From: Pseudomonas laurentiana
GTDB lineage: Bacteria > Pseudomonadota > Gammaproteobacteria > Pseudomonadales > Pseudomonadaceae
Assembly: GCF_014648275.1 (NCBI RefSeq)
Contig: NZ_BMQU01000002.1
Location: forward strand, 186,001-250,000
Length of the DNA: 64,000 bases
Direction: 5' to 3'
Shown here: positions 63,975-64,000 of the stretch, one piece after another
How the letters are laid out: each line of letters begins with the position of its first letter
Position numbering within the stretch: the stretch's first letter is position 1
Program-made: the position numbers and the translations under genes
The notes under the pieces: model-generated
The model's input: the letters and a program-made list of their open reading frames with translations, nothing else
What the model was told of the DNA's origin: nothing
Database searches by the model: none

Positions 63975-64000
63975 ATGAAGCTCTGGGGAGATACCCAATG
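63975..64000 (+). CDS. Start of the next gene (probably fapE), cut by the window end
   Basis: Two candidate starts: ATG 63975 (MKLWGDTQ..) after AAGGGG, or ATG 63998 after GGGGAG (63984-63989). In Fap operons fapE follows fapD. Too little sequence is present to confirm. Confidence 0.4.

Noticed and set aside
1-64000. CRISPR arrays, tRNA and rRNA genes
   Set aside because: No regularly spaced repeats and no cloverleaf or rRNA-like sequence were noticed on reading both strands.

Overview
The window is high-GC chromosomal DNA from a fluorescent or putida-type Pseudomonas. This is inferred from the gene families and their order: a ped/exa quinoprotein alcohol-oxidation locus, an hbcR-type 3-hydroxybutyrate locus, the start of a Fap amyloid operon, a DUF5064 gene, and typical Pseudomonas codon use. 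No rRNA, tRNA or CRISPR array was found.

Layout. 1-1 kb: 3' end of an rlhA-like U32 gene. 1.1-4.6 kb: a TonB-dependent siderophore receptor behind a Fur box, and an AI-2E family permease. 4.6-9.2 kb: a LysR regulator divergent from an acetyl-CoA acetyltransferase, a Tat-exported beta carbonic anhydrase, a tandem universal stress protein and a DUF5064 protein. 9.3-10.9 kb: an MscS-type channel. 11.1-12.6 kb: an AT-richer orphan type VI module (hcp, DUF4225-like protein, small convergent membrane protein). 13-28.7 kb: an aldo/keto reductase, then the ped/exa region. That region holds a multi-PAS hybrid kinase with a FIST protein, a porin, 3-hydroxyisobutyryl-CoA hydrolase and acyl-CoA dehydrogenase, the metallohydrolase / SoxYZ-like / cytochrome c550 operon, a Ca-type PQQ ethanol dehydrogenase, a pentapeptide protein, two LuxR response regulators and a CXXCW protein. 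28.8-30.4 kb: a DAHP synthase behind an aromatic-rich leader peptide, an intrinsic terminator and a second aromatic-rich small ORF. 30.4-34.8 kb: a parvulin and yejABE. 34.8-40.7 kb: hbcR, a GntP permease, bdhA and acetoacetyl-CoA synthetase, with a sigma-54 promoter and three upstream activator-like repeats. 40.8-47.9 kb: a second parvulin, an autotransporter, a LysE exporter, a phosphoesterase and small envelope proteins including OsmE. 48.4-50.4 kb: a decayed integrated element with two integrase remnants, a duplicated 5' end of ybiT and a phage o-spanin-like piece. 50.4-60.9 kb: ybiT, an MFS permease, a hydrolase, azoR with a LysR regulator, MmcQ/YjbR, DUF1294, uppP, a chemoreceptor, pnuC and a nadR-like kinase. 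61.1-64 kb: fapABCD, with the next gene cut by the window end.

How they fit together. The ped/exa genes oxidise alcohols in the periplasm: PQQ dehydrogenase to cytochrome c550, with maturation factors and response regulators. The two branched-chain acyl-CoA genes beside them could take up products such as isobutyrate. The hbcR locus takes up 3-hydroxybutyrate and oxidises it to acetoacetyl-CoA; the thiolase at 5.6 kb could complete cleavage to acetyl-CoA.

The least explained pieces are the tandem aromatic leader ORFs before the DAHP synthase, the hcp-DUF4225-small membrane protein module, the scarred integration site at ybiT, and a 16-bp motif shared by three ped-region intergenic segments.
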